Origin: Arcuatula senhousia
Lineage: Eukaryota; Mollusca; Bivalvia; Mytilida; Mytilidae
Length of the DNA stretch: 64,000 nucleotides
Direction of reading: 5' to 3'
Assembly: GCA_963971305.1 (NCBI GenBank)
Contig: OZ020308.1
Coordinates: 21,263,838 to 21,327,837, forward strand
Shown: positions 41,601 to 51,349 of the stretch, one piece after another
Position numbering within the stretch: position 1 is the first letter of the stretch
How the letters are laid out: each line of letters starts with the position of its first letter
Notes under the pieces: model-generated
Seen by the model: the letters and a program-made list of their open reading frames with translations, nothing else
Told to the model about the DNA's origin: nothing
Databases searched by the model: none
Translations under genes and position numbers: made by a program

Positions 41601-44600
41601 ATATTTGACAGTAAATAAAACATTACCATTAACATGATTAATGCATAATTTCAATAATTTGTATATTTGCACTACCTTTTTGCTATAATTTTTTTACTGA
41701 TTGTCATTACAGTTTTAACAATTATGACAATACACAGTTTAATCATATCTATGCTTATTATTTATAAAACCACCAGGCTATAAACAAATTTGTGAAACCA
41801 TATATCTATCAAGAATGAAAAATGTTTAGTAATCAAAACATCCTTTTGTCTTTTTGTTAATACATGTAGGTAGGGCTTGTGTATATATAACATACATGTA
41901 TTTAAAAAAAAACTTTGAACTTGTATAAGGCCATAACAAGTTAGTTCATAGCTATACATGCAAAATTCATCATAATATATACTGTATCTTTTCAATTACA
42001 TTTTAATCTCTCACTATTAAGATTTGTTTTTATAAGTGTTCTGATTCTGTATTACTTTAAAAATGTGCATGGACTTATTGATCATACTGATTTTTATGTA
42101 GGTTTTTGATGATATTTTAATAAGAAAAAACTTATTACCCAGTAAAACCCAATAAAACCCGGGTTTTCCCAGTATTTACCACTGGGCTGGGAAATACTCT
42201 TAAAACCCGGGTTTTTGCCAACCCTGAATCATAACCACATAGATTTTTTACATGTATATTTTTTTATTTATTACCATTATGTACAATTCCTTTTTATGTT
42301 TGAGTTAAATTTGTAGAAAATTACCAGTAACACTTACCCTTTCATCACATTCTTTATGTGACCCCCCTTTTGTCCCACCACCAATTTTCTTTATAATACT
42401 TTTCTGAAATCAAAATTATATACATGTACATGTGTATAATAAATGATACAATAATAATCTAGATGATAATGAGGTAATAATCTATGTACATTTAAGTATT
42501 TTTTCAATTGAATTTTACATTTACGGGTACTGCATACCATTCTTTTGATTTAGTAACTGCAAGGAAAAGTTTTTACATGTAGTTCCAGTGTTCTAGGATT
42601 TTTTGGCCACATGGACTTTACAAGGGAAAGTTGTTATAAAAAATGACTTACCCACACCTCAGATTGACTTACCAAATTAAAATTGTAATTTTAATATTGA
42701 ATTTCGAATGCTGGTAACTGGTTACCTGTTTCCTTATATGATTTCAACAGAACAGATAATATGGATAAATGCAGAGCCACCTGGCAGCTTGATTTTTCTA
42801 CACTGTGGATAAATGAGCAATATTGAGTGAGACTTGAGCAACACATCTAGACTAGAGATGAGATATATAAAATGTTCACCTCTTTCTAAAAAGCAGTCAT
42901 TTATTTCCACCCAAGGAAATTCATCTTTCCATGTAGGGACATATCCTCGATTTCTTTTTTGTTCGTCATATATTTTATCTTTTTGTTTTTTTATCAAGTT
43001 TTGGTTTTTTAGGTTCAGGTTCTGTTTGCTTTTGTTTGTAAATCCAAACTTGTGCAAATCCATGATGATTTGAATTTCATTCAAACTTTTTGAATTAAAC
43101 AGAATAACTTTGTCAAAGCTGGATACGGACATGAATAAAATTTGGAAAAAGTTTTCATAAGTTTATTTCAAAAGACGATTTTTATACGTTTTATTTATAT
43201 CACGGCATTTATTTTTTAACTATTTCATAATCTTTTATTTTAACTATATATTTTTAATTCCTTCCGATGACAAACAATGACAAAAGAAATTGACGATATT
43301 TAGTACAAAATAACTTTCACCGTTGCCGGTTCCGAAATTAATGTACGATATAGCGTGGTCTCAAGGGCGCTTTACAGTAGCAGTGAAGACAGTGTTTAAA
43401 TTTCAAGCGCTGGAAAGACTCCCGATGAAAATAATGTCAACACAACTGCACAGCGGAATTGTTACGATGTCTTTGCTGAATCATAAATGATTAAAAAACC
43501 ATAACGTGAATAAAAATAATTAAGGGACGGGCATGTACATGGGTTTTTCAGCTTTCTCGAACTTTGAGGATGACTTTCCAACGGGTACTTATGCTTCAAA
43601 ACTGACTTTCCCGTTGTGGAAACTCACTTACCACGGGTAACGGGTAATAGGAATCCTAGAACACTGACAGTTCACACATTACAATAACTAGAAAAACTTG
43701 CAACAAAACTCCATGAAAATGTGGCTGAAAGATGAAATAGTTGCATCAAATTTAAGTCAACCATTAGTTATAAAACACACACTTAAACTCACCTATAATT
43801 TTGTTTAGAACATTCTCATACTCTAAAGTATTGTTGAACTCGCTTAGCTCTTCCATCATATTCAATTGGAACTCTTCCATATTTACCAGTTTGCTGGCAG
43901 TTATTGATAAGAGTTCTGAGTAGGTCTCTTGGTTGTACTTGTAGAACCCTTCTTTGAAATCCTAAAATGTAAAAATTGAGATCTTATAAACATAACAAAA
44001 TATTTGGTGAAAACGTACGTATATATAGATGTCCAAATTTACATTTTATTTATAAAACCTTACACATTCATGTACATGTACTTTAAATATATGGAAGAAC
44101 AGATTATAGGTCCATGGCCTGCTGAGTGGAAAAATCTAAATATCTAAGCCTGCTTGTTAAACAGGAAGTAGATGTTTTGTTGCAAGACGGGGGGAGGGGG
44201 GACAAAAATGCATTTCTAAAAAGCTAATATGATATATGGGAAAATAAAAAGCTACGCCGAGCGCAGCATGATGCAGAAACACTTGTAAATGTATTAATTT
44301 CTATTAAATTTTTTAAAATTGTTTATTTCAAACAAGAAATATTTATATGTATAAGTCAATCTTTAGATCTTTTTTACAATGGGCTGTTGTAATCCTTCTG
44401 TTACATGTATATTTATATAATTTCTTTCAAAGCCAATTATATCCCCTGATATATATCTCGTTGACAAAATTTCTTTATTAGGCACATCTTCCTATGATTT
44501 ACTTCCTTTGTGCAAAATTTCATAAAAATGTGTCGAGCAGTTTAGGATGTCCATTATGAGTTGCGCTTACAAGGTATGAGGACAGACATGCAGACAGGGT

Positions 44601-45909
44601 GATACCTATATACATTGTACCTCCCAAACTGTTTCAACAGGTACATGTAATATCATCATATTACAGTCATTACAAATATCCACTGGACACTGGACAAATG
44701 TTGAAAAAAATTCACTTGGTCCAGTAAAATATTTTGACTTTTTCCATTGCAATATACATGATTACAGGACATGTCCGGTAAAAGAGAAAAATACTTCGAA
44801 TCAATGATATCACACATACGGACATGTAATTAGTATGACCACCAAAATGGTCAGGCCTCCAATCAGAATAAAATGGTTGTACAATAGTAAAAGACTTGAA
44901 ACCATCCCACCATACATGTATGTGATTACATGTACATGTACATTTGTACCTGAAGCTGCTTAATTACAAAAGAATCAGAAGGGGTATTGAATAGCTGAAG
45001 AATTAATTTCTAAATTACATTTTAATAAAATATTCAACCCTTATTTTAAAGTTATAAAATTCTAGGTTGGCTTGGGTGCCCCCCCCCCCTCAGGTCGCAA
45101 GGTCGCTTTTAAAAGGGGCCTGAGGTCGCTTTGAAAAGGCATATTTTGGCTGAGATCCCAGGTCATTTTTTTGAAGTGTAGGTCGGAAGTCGCCCTTAAA
45201 AAGCACTCAGGTCGCAGGTCGTTTTTAACCCTGCGGGAGCCACCTTATTATATGATATATGTATGTATATGATTTTTTATCCTTAAAAACATATCCCATA
45301 AAATGACACCCTTCCTGAAGCTGTATACATGTACCATATAAAAAGATAATTGTTATGAAAAAACAAGTTGCACAAAAACACATCCAACACATTATCAGTG
45401 ACTGTGGCGGTGGGGGACAACTAAGATTTTACAAAGTCAGAGAAGGCCCTGTCAACAAAAAATCCTGGTTTATGAAAATAATTCAATGCTTGGATTTACA
45501 ATGTACTTGAAATTTACATACATGTATGGACAGAAACTGTATTAAATTTAAGAATCAATCTTTTTCAAGACAGCTTTACCTGGCTGTAACATCAAGAAAT
45601 TGTTGATAGATGGACAAACAAGTGCTGGGAATGCGCATACATTTTGTTGTACATTGTACAATAGGTTATAAGACAGTTAAATGCATATGAAGGCAAGATC
45701 AAATTCAAGAAAAAACAATGTTACCTGAACATGATGACAGATGTAGAACATGTTACACAGGTCGAGTCATCTAGATTTAATTTGACCTATCAATCAATCG
45801 AAATTCTTCAAAAATGACCTTTCATATGGGGAAAAATGGCAAAATATTTTCGACGTTTTTATACGAAAGTTCTCACCATAAACATATTTTCTTTAACTTC
45901 CTCGCTCAT
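38523..45909 (-). CDS. Unknown 93-aa coiled-coil-like protein, three exons
   Basis: Exons: 45909-45877 (MSEEVKENMFM, donor GTGAGA), 43961-43793 (acceptor ACATTTTAG, donor GTGAGT) and 38602-38523 (acceptor TTTCTTGCAG, stop TGA). The phases join without loss: phase 0, then phase 1 (G|AA). The 282-nt frame encodes an acidic, largely helical protein. The middle exon (FKEGFYKYNQETYSELLSIT, then NMEEFQLNMMEELSEFNNTL) has heptad-like leucine/methionine spacing. The end reads VIIQVHPTATVAIIEDEM. There is no signal peptide or membrane segment. I do not recognise the family; small kinetochore, BLOC or meiotic coiled-coil subunits have this size and look, but that is a guess. Intron 2 holds two hAT elements and a 174-bp tandem array. 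Confidence 0.6.
38700..39113. repeat. Dispersed repeat with terminal GTGGCGGGGTAT
   Basis: Two internal copies of AAAGTGGC(C/T)TATCTCGAAAACT about 167 bp apart. The right end GTGGCGGGGTAT (about 39102-39113) is the TIR sequence of the family at 10462-12082. Confidence 0.55.
39514..39600 (-). other. Possible cassette exon, low support
   Basis: AG-GT bounded 87-nt stretch open only in the frame CLNKELICYLGAKMNVKGKT. Its phase does not fit between exons 2 and 3 of the 93-aa gene, so it is either part of another transcript or spurious. Confidence 0.2.
39790..40476 (+). repeat. 174-bp tandem repeat, about four copies
   Basis: Units start near 39861, 40035, 40209 and 40383 (TGTGCTAAGCTACTACTGGG), with few differences. 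As 174 is a multiple of three, one frame stays open for 201 codons; I treat that as a consequence of periodicity. A CG-rich (GCC/GTC)n run and GCTCTGCTTCGCAGGCGAGA follow, as in the relative at 34800-34995. Confidence 0.9.
40484..40515 (+). repeat. GCC/GTC trinucleotide run
   Basis: Imperfect (GCCGCCGTC)n tract at the end of the 174-bp array. Confidence 0.7.
41406..42226. mobile_element. hAT-like non-autonomous element, TIR CAGGGTTGGCAAA
   Basis: CAGGGTTGGCAAA (41406-41418) and TTTGCCAACCCTG (42214-42226) are perfect 13-bp inverted ends, with subterminal CCCGGGTTTTCCCA motifs on both sides. The flanking octamers CCTCATAA and AATCATAA agree at six of eight bases, compatible with an old 8-bp hAT target duplication. 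The 821-bp interior has no transposase. It lies in intron 2 of the 93-aa gene. Confidence 0.8.
42337..42404 (-). other. Possible small exon, low support
   Basis: The stretch between TTTCAG and GTAAGT is open in the frame reading SIIKKIGGGTKGGSHKECDE, which has an HxxC resembling the end of a zinc finger. The phase does not fit the 93-aa gene. It could be an exon remnant of the neighbouring hAT transposase. Confidence 0.2.
42586..43666. mobile_element. hAT-like element, TIR CAGTGTTCTAGGATT
   Basis: Perfect 15-bp inverted ends CAGTGTTCTAGGATT (42586-42600) and AATCCTAGAACACTG (43652-43666), with subterminal ACTTACC-type repeats on both sides. The 1081-bp element contains a transposase N-terminus remnant on the minus strand (42734-43132). 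No clean 8-bp TSD is seen (AGTTC recurs near both ends with a 2-bp offset). It lies in intron 2 of the 93-aa gene, 127 bp from exon 2. Confidence 0.8.
42734..43132 (-). pseudogene. hAT transposase N-terminal fragment (TTF/BED-type zinc finger start)
   Basis: An open frame of 132 codons. From the internal MDLHKFGF a Lys/Gln-rich linker leads to NRGYVPTWKDEFPWVEIND, the W...FPW signature found before the zinc finger of hAT-derived proteins such as ZNF862/KIAA1586-like. The cysteine/histidine finger and the whole catalytic domain are missing; the frame drifts after EINDC. A donor-like GTGAAC follows at about 42888, so the intact ancestor may have spliced here. Confidence 0.5.
43793..43961 (-). 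CDS. 93-aa gene, exon 2
   Basis: A 169-nt exon with strong splice signals and a single fully open frame of 56 codons, rich in E, L, N and M. Ends with the first base of a codon. Confidence 0.7.
44200..45830. other. Intron 1 of the 93-aa gene: no exon seen
   Basis: AT-rich, with TACATGTACATG microsatellite tracts (for example 44924-44942) and a degenerate GGTCGC-rich tandem repeat at 45080-45225. Confidence 0.4.
45080..45225 (+). repeat. Degenerate CAGGTCGC repeat
   Basis: Five or more variants of (C)AGGTCGC followed by T/A-rich spacers such as TTTTAAAA. Confidence 0.5.
45877..45909 (-). CDS. 93-aa gene, exon 1
   Basis: Eleven codons from ATG 45909 (A at -3) to ATG|GTGAGA, phase 0. The only clean ATG-plus-donor found upstream of exon 2 in the right phase. 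Confidence 0.55.
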
Positions 45910-46399
45910 ATTTTGTTAATACCAAAAAGTTTTGGTTTTAAACGTTATTTTGTTTGGCATGCGTAAATTCTCCTTATAAAGTAATGTTATGTTCCACATT
46001 TTGACTTCTATATCATTTGGTTCATTGGTCAATTAACGGACAATAACAAAGTTGAAAATAACACTAAAATCTCCCTAATAGTCAATGCTCCTCGGGGAAA
46101 AATAGGTGTCCTTTATACCGTAACTTTTTTCCTGATATTGATGCAAATAGACCAACAATTTTTTTCACCGCTCATTTTTAAAATTTGTTCATCGAGTCAG
46201 TTTTTGTTGAATTATTTCTCAAAAAGCACGTGTTGGTGATAGTATTTATTTATATTCTCTCTAAAACCATTGGTTAAAAGTTTGATGTAAACACTTTCCT
46301 TAAAAGGTAGATTCTTCGACCTGTTACATGTACATGTGGATAAAATAGGGGATATCTGATGTGGGGGACTGAAGTGGTTTAAAAATAACTGTTGATTTT

Positions 46400-46830
46400 G
46401 TTAAATGCAGTCAAGTTCACTTCTCAGCTGAAGAAATGGTCAAAGGCAAATAATTACCTTCCCAAATCCAAAGGAACGAAGCTCTTTGACATAATTACAT
46501 ATGATACATGTTGATTTAATTTATATTTACATGTACGTGTACATGTAGTTCAGAAAATCCCATAATGAAGCTACATGTAAGTGTAAAATTTTGATGGTGC
46601 AGATGAAAATTTTATATATGAAAAGTATTTTTATACATGTACATGTACATGTACAATGAAGATATGTACTCTAAAGTGACAGATACAGTAATTTCAAAAA
46701 GGGGCGCACTGACAGGCTAGGGGGGTCAACTAAATTGGTTGCTTCAATTATTCTTACATATCCAACCAAAATGAAATTTTTCATAAAAAAAGGAAGGAAG
46801 GGATGGGATATGAAATATCTTGTAGGAATG
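46400..46830. repeat. Local duplication, copy 1
   Basis: Shares with 46960-47370 a conserved 85-bp core (CAGTCAAGTTCACTTCTCAG to GGAACGAAGCTC), then ACATGTACATGTAGTTC and the GCACTGACAGGCT block. On the minus strand the core holds ATGTCA..GAGCTTCGTTCC and a GTAATT donor, so it may derive from a small first exon; on plus it follows an AG and reads SQLKKWSKA. Neither reading is compelling. Confidence 0.6.
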
Positions 46831-46959
46831 AAGTTAAGTGTATCATGTGTAACATTGTTTGTCATTTTTCTTAAATTTGTAACTGCAATAAGACATGCAT
46901 GTTACAGTATGTACACATGTAAAACAGTTTGCTATTTGATTTATAAATGTGATGTTTCT

Positions 46960-47370
46960 AGAATGCAGTCAAGTTCACTTCTCAGCTGAAGAAATGGTCA
47001 AAGGCAAAGGATTACTTTCCAAATCCAAAGGAACGAAGCTCATCTGACATACATACATAGGATTATATTACATTGATATATGCATCAACATGTACATGTA
47101 GTTCTATAAAATCCACAAGTGAAGCTATGTGTTGGTGCGTGAATGTATATAATGTATATGAAGGGTATATATACATGTACAATGAAGATATTATGTACTC
47201 TATAGTGATAGATGCAGATATTTCCAAGGGGGGGGGGGGGGCACTGACAGGCTGAGGGGGTCCACTTTGTTCATGCTTCAATAGTTCTTTTATATGTCAC
47301 ACCAAATTTTTCCCCAATAAAGGGGGGGGGGCTTGGATATGTGGTATTCTGTAGGGGTGTAGTCAAGTTT
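46960..47370. repeat. Local duplication, copy 2
   Basis: Diverged copy of 46400-46830 (same core, followed by poly-G runs at 47228 and 47323). The minus-strand donor GT present in copy 1 is lost here, while its ATG frame is better kept. Confidence 0.6.
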
Positions 47371-47739
47371 ATGTCATTCCTGCTCATTCTTTGTTTCAGT
47401 TAATTGTAATCTTTGAATTGAAAAAATGGTCAACGTACGTATCATTGACCTGTATATCAATAATACCAGTGAATAATACATGTACGTCTATTTTGGTATA
47501 CATTTAACACTTTTCAAGTTTATTTGGTTACAGTATGTTTTTTAATGTTGTCTTTTCATTGTGTAGAATCTGAAGAATTGTCTTGTTTACTTGATCTTTA
47601 AATGTAGCCAGGGATTAAATAAAACTGATTTTGGACATCCCTGATGTAGCCAAGTTTGGCCAGGGATTAAATAAAATTGACTTTTTGGACATCCCTGGTT
47701 TGGCCAACACTTTCATGAATGGTCATTATTACTTTTCAG

Positions 47740-48010
47740 AAAGGAGGGGGTAACCAAATCAAATCCAATTTATTGGCACAAACACATAATGTACATGGTT
47801 AAGGCCCAATTACAAACAGATATAATAACAGTTGGTCCAACGAGGCAAAATTGATTATTCAGGTCGACGAGAAAAGACCCCAAAAAGGCACGAAACAACA
47901 AAAAATCAGTCAAAACACACAAAACTATGATAAAAATTCACGTAGGGCCTCGCCGTATGCATCTTAAAACATGTCCGTCTCAAACACATATCAAATAAAT
48001 AAATTATTAA
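47740..48010. repeat. Unclassified non-coding stretch, possible element 3' end
   Basis: AAATCCAATTTATTGGCACA followed by AAAGACCCCAAAAAGGCACG has the look of a retroelement tail, but I found no second copy in the window and no coding. Confidence 0.25.
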
Positions 48011-49050
48011 TATAATGTTGTAAAATTGTGAAGATATCTAACCTTTCTTACTTGATTTCACACTGAAATTTGCGATTGAAATTCTGAGGCGTTGATGTCT
48101 GATTTTCTTTGTTCTGGACGCGCGGGAAATGCATGAGTATTCTATGAATACGCGTGCGCGATTGGGGAATGTGAAACAGAAAGTCACGTGGTTTCCCAAT
48201 AAAACCCATTAAAATTGTAAGTTTTTTTATTCCATATATATGATAATTATTTGAAATGATAATAATTAATGAAATGTATTTAATTCGGAGTTTTTTTTTG
48301 TATATGCATATAATTATATATTATCGACTCTAGTCATCTATGAAACTAAAAGGGGGGATCCGAATGTTACGCGATGACAAAAAGGGGGGATTCGAAAATA
48401 TTAATATATATCAATATTCAACGAGGGTGGTCCAGACAGGACACACTGAATATTTATTTGCATATAGAAAGTTAAAAAAAAACATAAAAAGGGGGGACTG
48501 ATTGATCATTTTCGGATATAGTAGCAAAGTTCCAAATATAAAAATTGGGCGGGGTAAAAATTGGGCGGGGGGAGGGGGGTATTGTCAAACTGAAATAAAA
48601 GGGCAGAACAGCTAGTCCTTTTATAAAAAAAAAACAAAGCAAAAACAAAACCGCAACATGGTGTTTTCGAATGTTTTATTTAAAGAGGAATTTAAAGTGC
48701 CAGATACCCCTATATCTGCACTATTTACATTAATCTAATCCCAATAAAATGGCAAGTTGACAGGGATTCCTATCAAGCTTTAAGGAAAAGAAAAAAAAGA
48801 TCACGAATTTCTTTTTCATAATATAAAATTCCATCAATTTGGTCTAAACAAACCAGAGAAGAACAACGTACATAGAACACACACACATCGATTAGTTTAT
48901 ATCATATTATATCCACAGTTACTCAGACCCCAAAGTTCTGCGCTATAAATATATGACCAGTCTAAAATAAACAAGAAAAAAAACTGTGAGCAACAGCTCG
49001 CTAATGAATAACCCTGCCCCTAAAACGGAAGACATTTAATATTATAAGAA
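48011..49050. other. No gene seen; G-rich runs
   Basis: Several AAAGGGGGG(A/C) runs (about 48350-48600) and AT-rich DNA. A GCGCGGGAAATG/ACGCGTGCGCG patch at 48117-48160 is GC-rich but has no support as a promoter. Confidence 0.35.
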
Positions 49051-49069
49051 ATACAAATGACAACAAAGT

Positions 49070-49130
49070 TCCAGACAATAAATTTTGCTACGCCTGACGC
49101 GCGTTTCGTCTATTCAAGACTCATTAGAGG
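49070..49130 (+). repeat. Dispersed repeat with GCGTTTCGTCTATTCAAGAC
   Basis: Well-preserved copy of the family also near 17370 (plus) and 28750 (minus). Confidence 0.6.
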
Positions 49131-49916
49131 CGCTCTACCAAAAATATTGAAAAAGCCAAACACTATATATGATTATGAAGAGCATAAGAAGTCATGGCAA
49201 ATCGACAATATGTCACAGCGAAAGTTTATTAAAGAAATCCATTCATGGGTTTAGGAGGAGTTGCAGATAAGAAATGATTACCCTTTTAAGTCACACAGAC
49301 AGGTCCATGTTTTGCTATGGAAGCCAAAATAATACGGATCATTTTTGAATACGTAGAAGGTGCACATCTACATTATGTCACAACGATAAGAGTTTCATGA
49401 AAATTGTTCAAGGGGTTTAGGAGGTGTTGATGATAAAGATTGGTACCCCGAGATGTGACTGAAGGACCGACGGACACACGGACGGACACTCCTATCACTA
49501 TATACCCCCGCGAATTTTCAAGCAAGGATATCAAATGATGCTCGAAATGGAATTAATCATAAATTAAATAAGTCAAGAAATGTACCTTTAACATGTATGG
49601 GCAAGGCAAATAACATAATGGAAAAAGTGAACTCAACAACTAAAAACAAACAACAACTAGGGAAAAAAATCGCAAGGGATAACAGCTTGCATATAGTTTA
49701 AGCTGATTTTTCATCTTTGCTTTGCCCCCTTCTTACTTCTTTTCGAACGCCAATCATCTCTTTAAAGTTCACATTATTTAAAAAAAATGTGTATGTATGT
49801 GGTGCTTTTTCCTCTGATAGTCTCATTCGGGATTGTGCTTCCTGAATATAAAAGAATTAGAAAATAGTTTTTCTCTACATATAATGCAATGCGTTAAAAG
49901 GGTTAGCTACAAAGCA

Positions 49917-50361
49917 AATTGCAACGTGTATTCGTCATTGTATGCGCGACGTTGAAATTGTCGACATTCTTTCAACGTCGATAACTTAACCTATTCTCAA
50001 CGTTGAAACTTGCAACCTGATTTCAACGTGGATTCAATGTGTTAAAATGGTATGTGTTAAGCATCAACGTTGATTCAACGTCGGGCGTTAAACCTATATT
50101 AACGTTGAATCTGTCAACTTTATTTCAACGTGGAATCAACGTGTTGAAATATAACGTTTTGATCATCAACGTTGATTCAACGTCGATAGTTAAACCTATG
50201 TAAACGTTGAAACTGTCAACTTCTTTTCAACGTGGAATCAACGTGTTGAGTTGTAACGTTTACATTATCAACGTTGTTTCAACGTTTAAATAGGTTGACC
50301 GACGTTGCAACTTTATTTCAACCTATTTTCAACGTTGAAACAACGTTGAGTGCCCGCTGGG
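49917..50361 (-). repeat. Second TCAACGTTGA array ending GTGCCCGCTGGG
   Basis: About 440 bp with some twenty CAACGTTGA/TCAACGTGGA elements and an end (50350-50361) complementary to CCCAGCAGGCAC at 36996. The flanks of the two ends do not match, so they are probably independent insertions. Confidence 0.6.
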
Positions 50362-50544
50362 TTATAACTTTTAAACCATTATTCATACATTAACCAAACT
50401 TTCACATTTTATTGAAATCAATACAAAAATGTAAATTATAAAAAAATATAAATAATACATAGGTTTATGTTTATTAACAATGCTCAGGTGTGCATTGTAT
50501 GTGTGTTTTGTAAACAATATTGATCGAAAAAGGGACGAATTTAA

Positions 50545-50622
50545 CCCACCAAATACAACATTACGTGAATCCTTCACTGGACTTTCCTGATCGTCGTGAA
50601 TTCACCTTACTAGGGGTGTAAA
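50545..50622 (-). repeat. Inverted partner of the repeat at 33604
   Basis: TTACGTGAATCCTTCACTGG to CCTTACTAGGGGTGT is the reverse complement of 33604-33665. Confidence 0.6.
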
Positions 50623-50894
50623 AATGGCATACAAATGACAGGAAATGATAAGAATGGGAAAACGTTACTCTGGTATTCTAATCTTAGGTTATATAATTTT
50701 ACATTACATAAAATATAACATGCTAGATGCACCTAAACAAACCGGCTATACGGGCTATGTAGCATACGATAAATTTATGTTAATACGGACAAAGTGATAA
50801 ACAGAATTTATATTTTTGCAAAATAATGAATTTTCAAATTATCTAGTGCATACAGGTTGACGTTCGTCACGGTGTTTCTGTGTGTATGAAAAAT

Positions 50895-51150
50895 GTCCCG
50901 TGTGGGACCCGGATGGCGTTAAGGCCCTCAACAAAGTCAAGCTTGTCGTAAGATGCGACTAACGGTCTTGGGATTCTTTGTGAAATTGATGCTTGGCGTC
51001 GGGTCATTGCACAGCATATCGAGCTACCAAATGTGTACTCTAGGTGGCTAAATAATACTGAAACCCTGACCGCTGACCATAGTGGGCCATCGTGTGTTGA
51101 GAGTACAACACATCATGCACGTAAAAGACCCCTTTGTGGACCGCAAGGTA
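50895..51150 (+). repeat. Possible SINE-like insert
   Basis: GC-richer island (GTGTGGGACCCGGATGGCGT, then GTCGTAAGATGCGACTAACG) in AT-rich DNA. Resembles short interspersed elements, but no A/B box pair or second copy could be confirmed here. Confidence 0.3.
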
Positions 51151-51349
51151 GTGCACCAAATATGCTTAATGTTCTGCCCCTTCCCACTTCTCCCCTATTC
51201 CTGTGGTTCTTCAAAATTTTCTATTCTTTGTTTCCCACCTTACCCCCATATTTCATTTACTATCATCATTTCATATTCATTTTATCACATAACCTATTTA
51301 GCGTTGCAAGGGCGTAAAACACCAACTTACTAATGTAATATTTATGTTG

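Noticed and set aside
42337..42404. Extra exon of the 93-aa gene
   Set aside because: Its only open phase does not connect exon 2 to exon 3.
36996..50361. A single 13.4-kb transposon bounded by CCCAGC...GCTGGG ends
   Set aside because: The flanking bases show no matching target duplication and a host gene with its introns lies inside; two independent insertions are simpler.
51033..51333. ORFs of 83-94 codons
   Set aside because: Hydrophobic overlapping frames over a SINE-like patch and AT-rich DNA; no domain or splice support.
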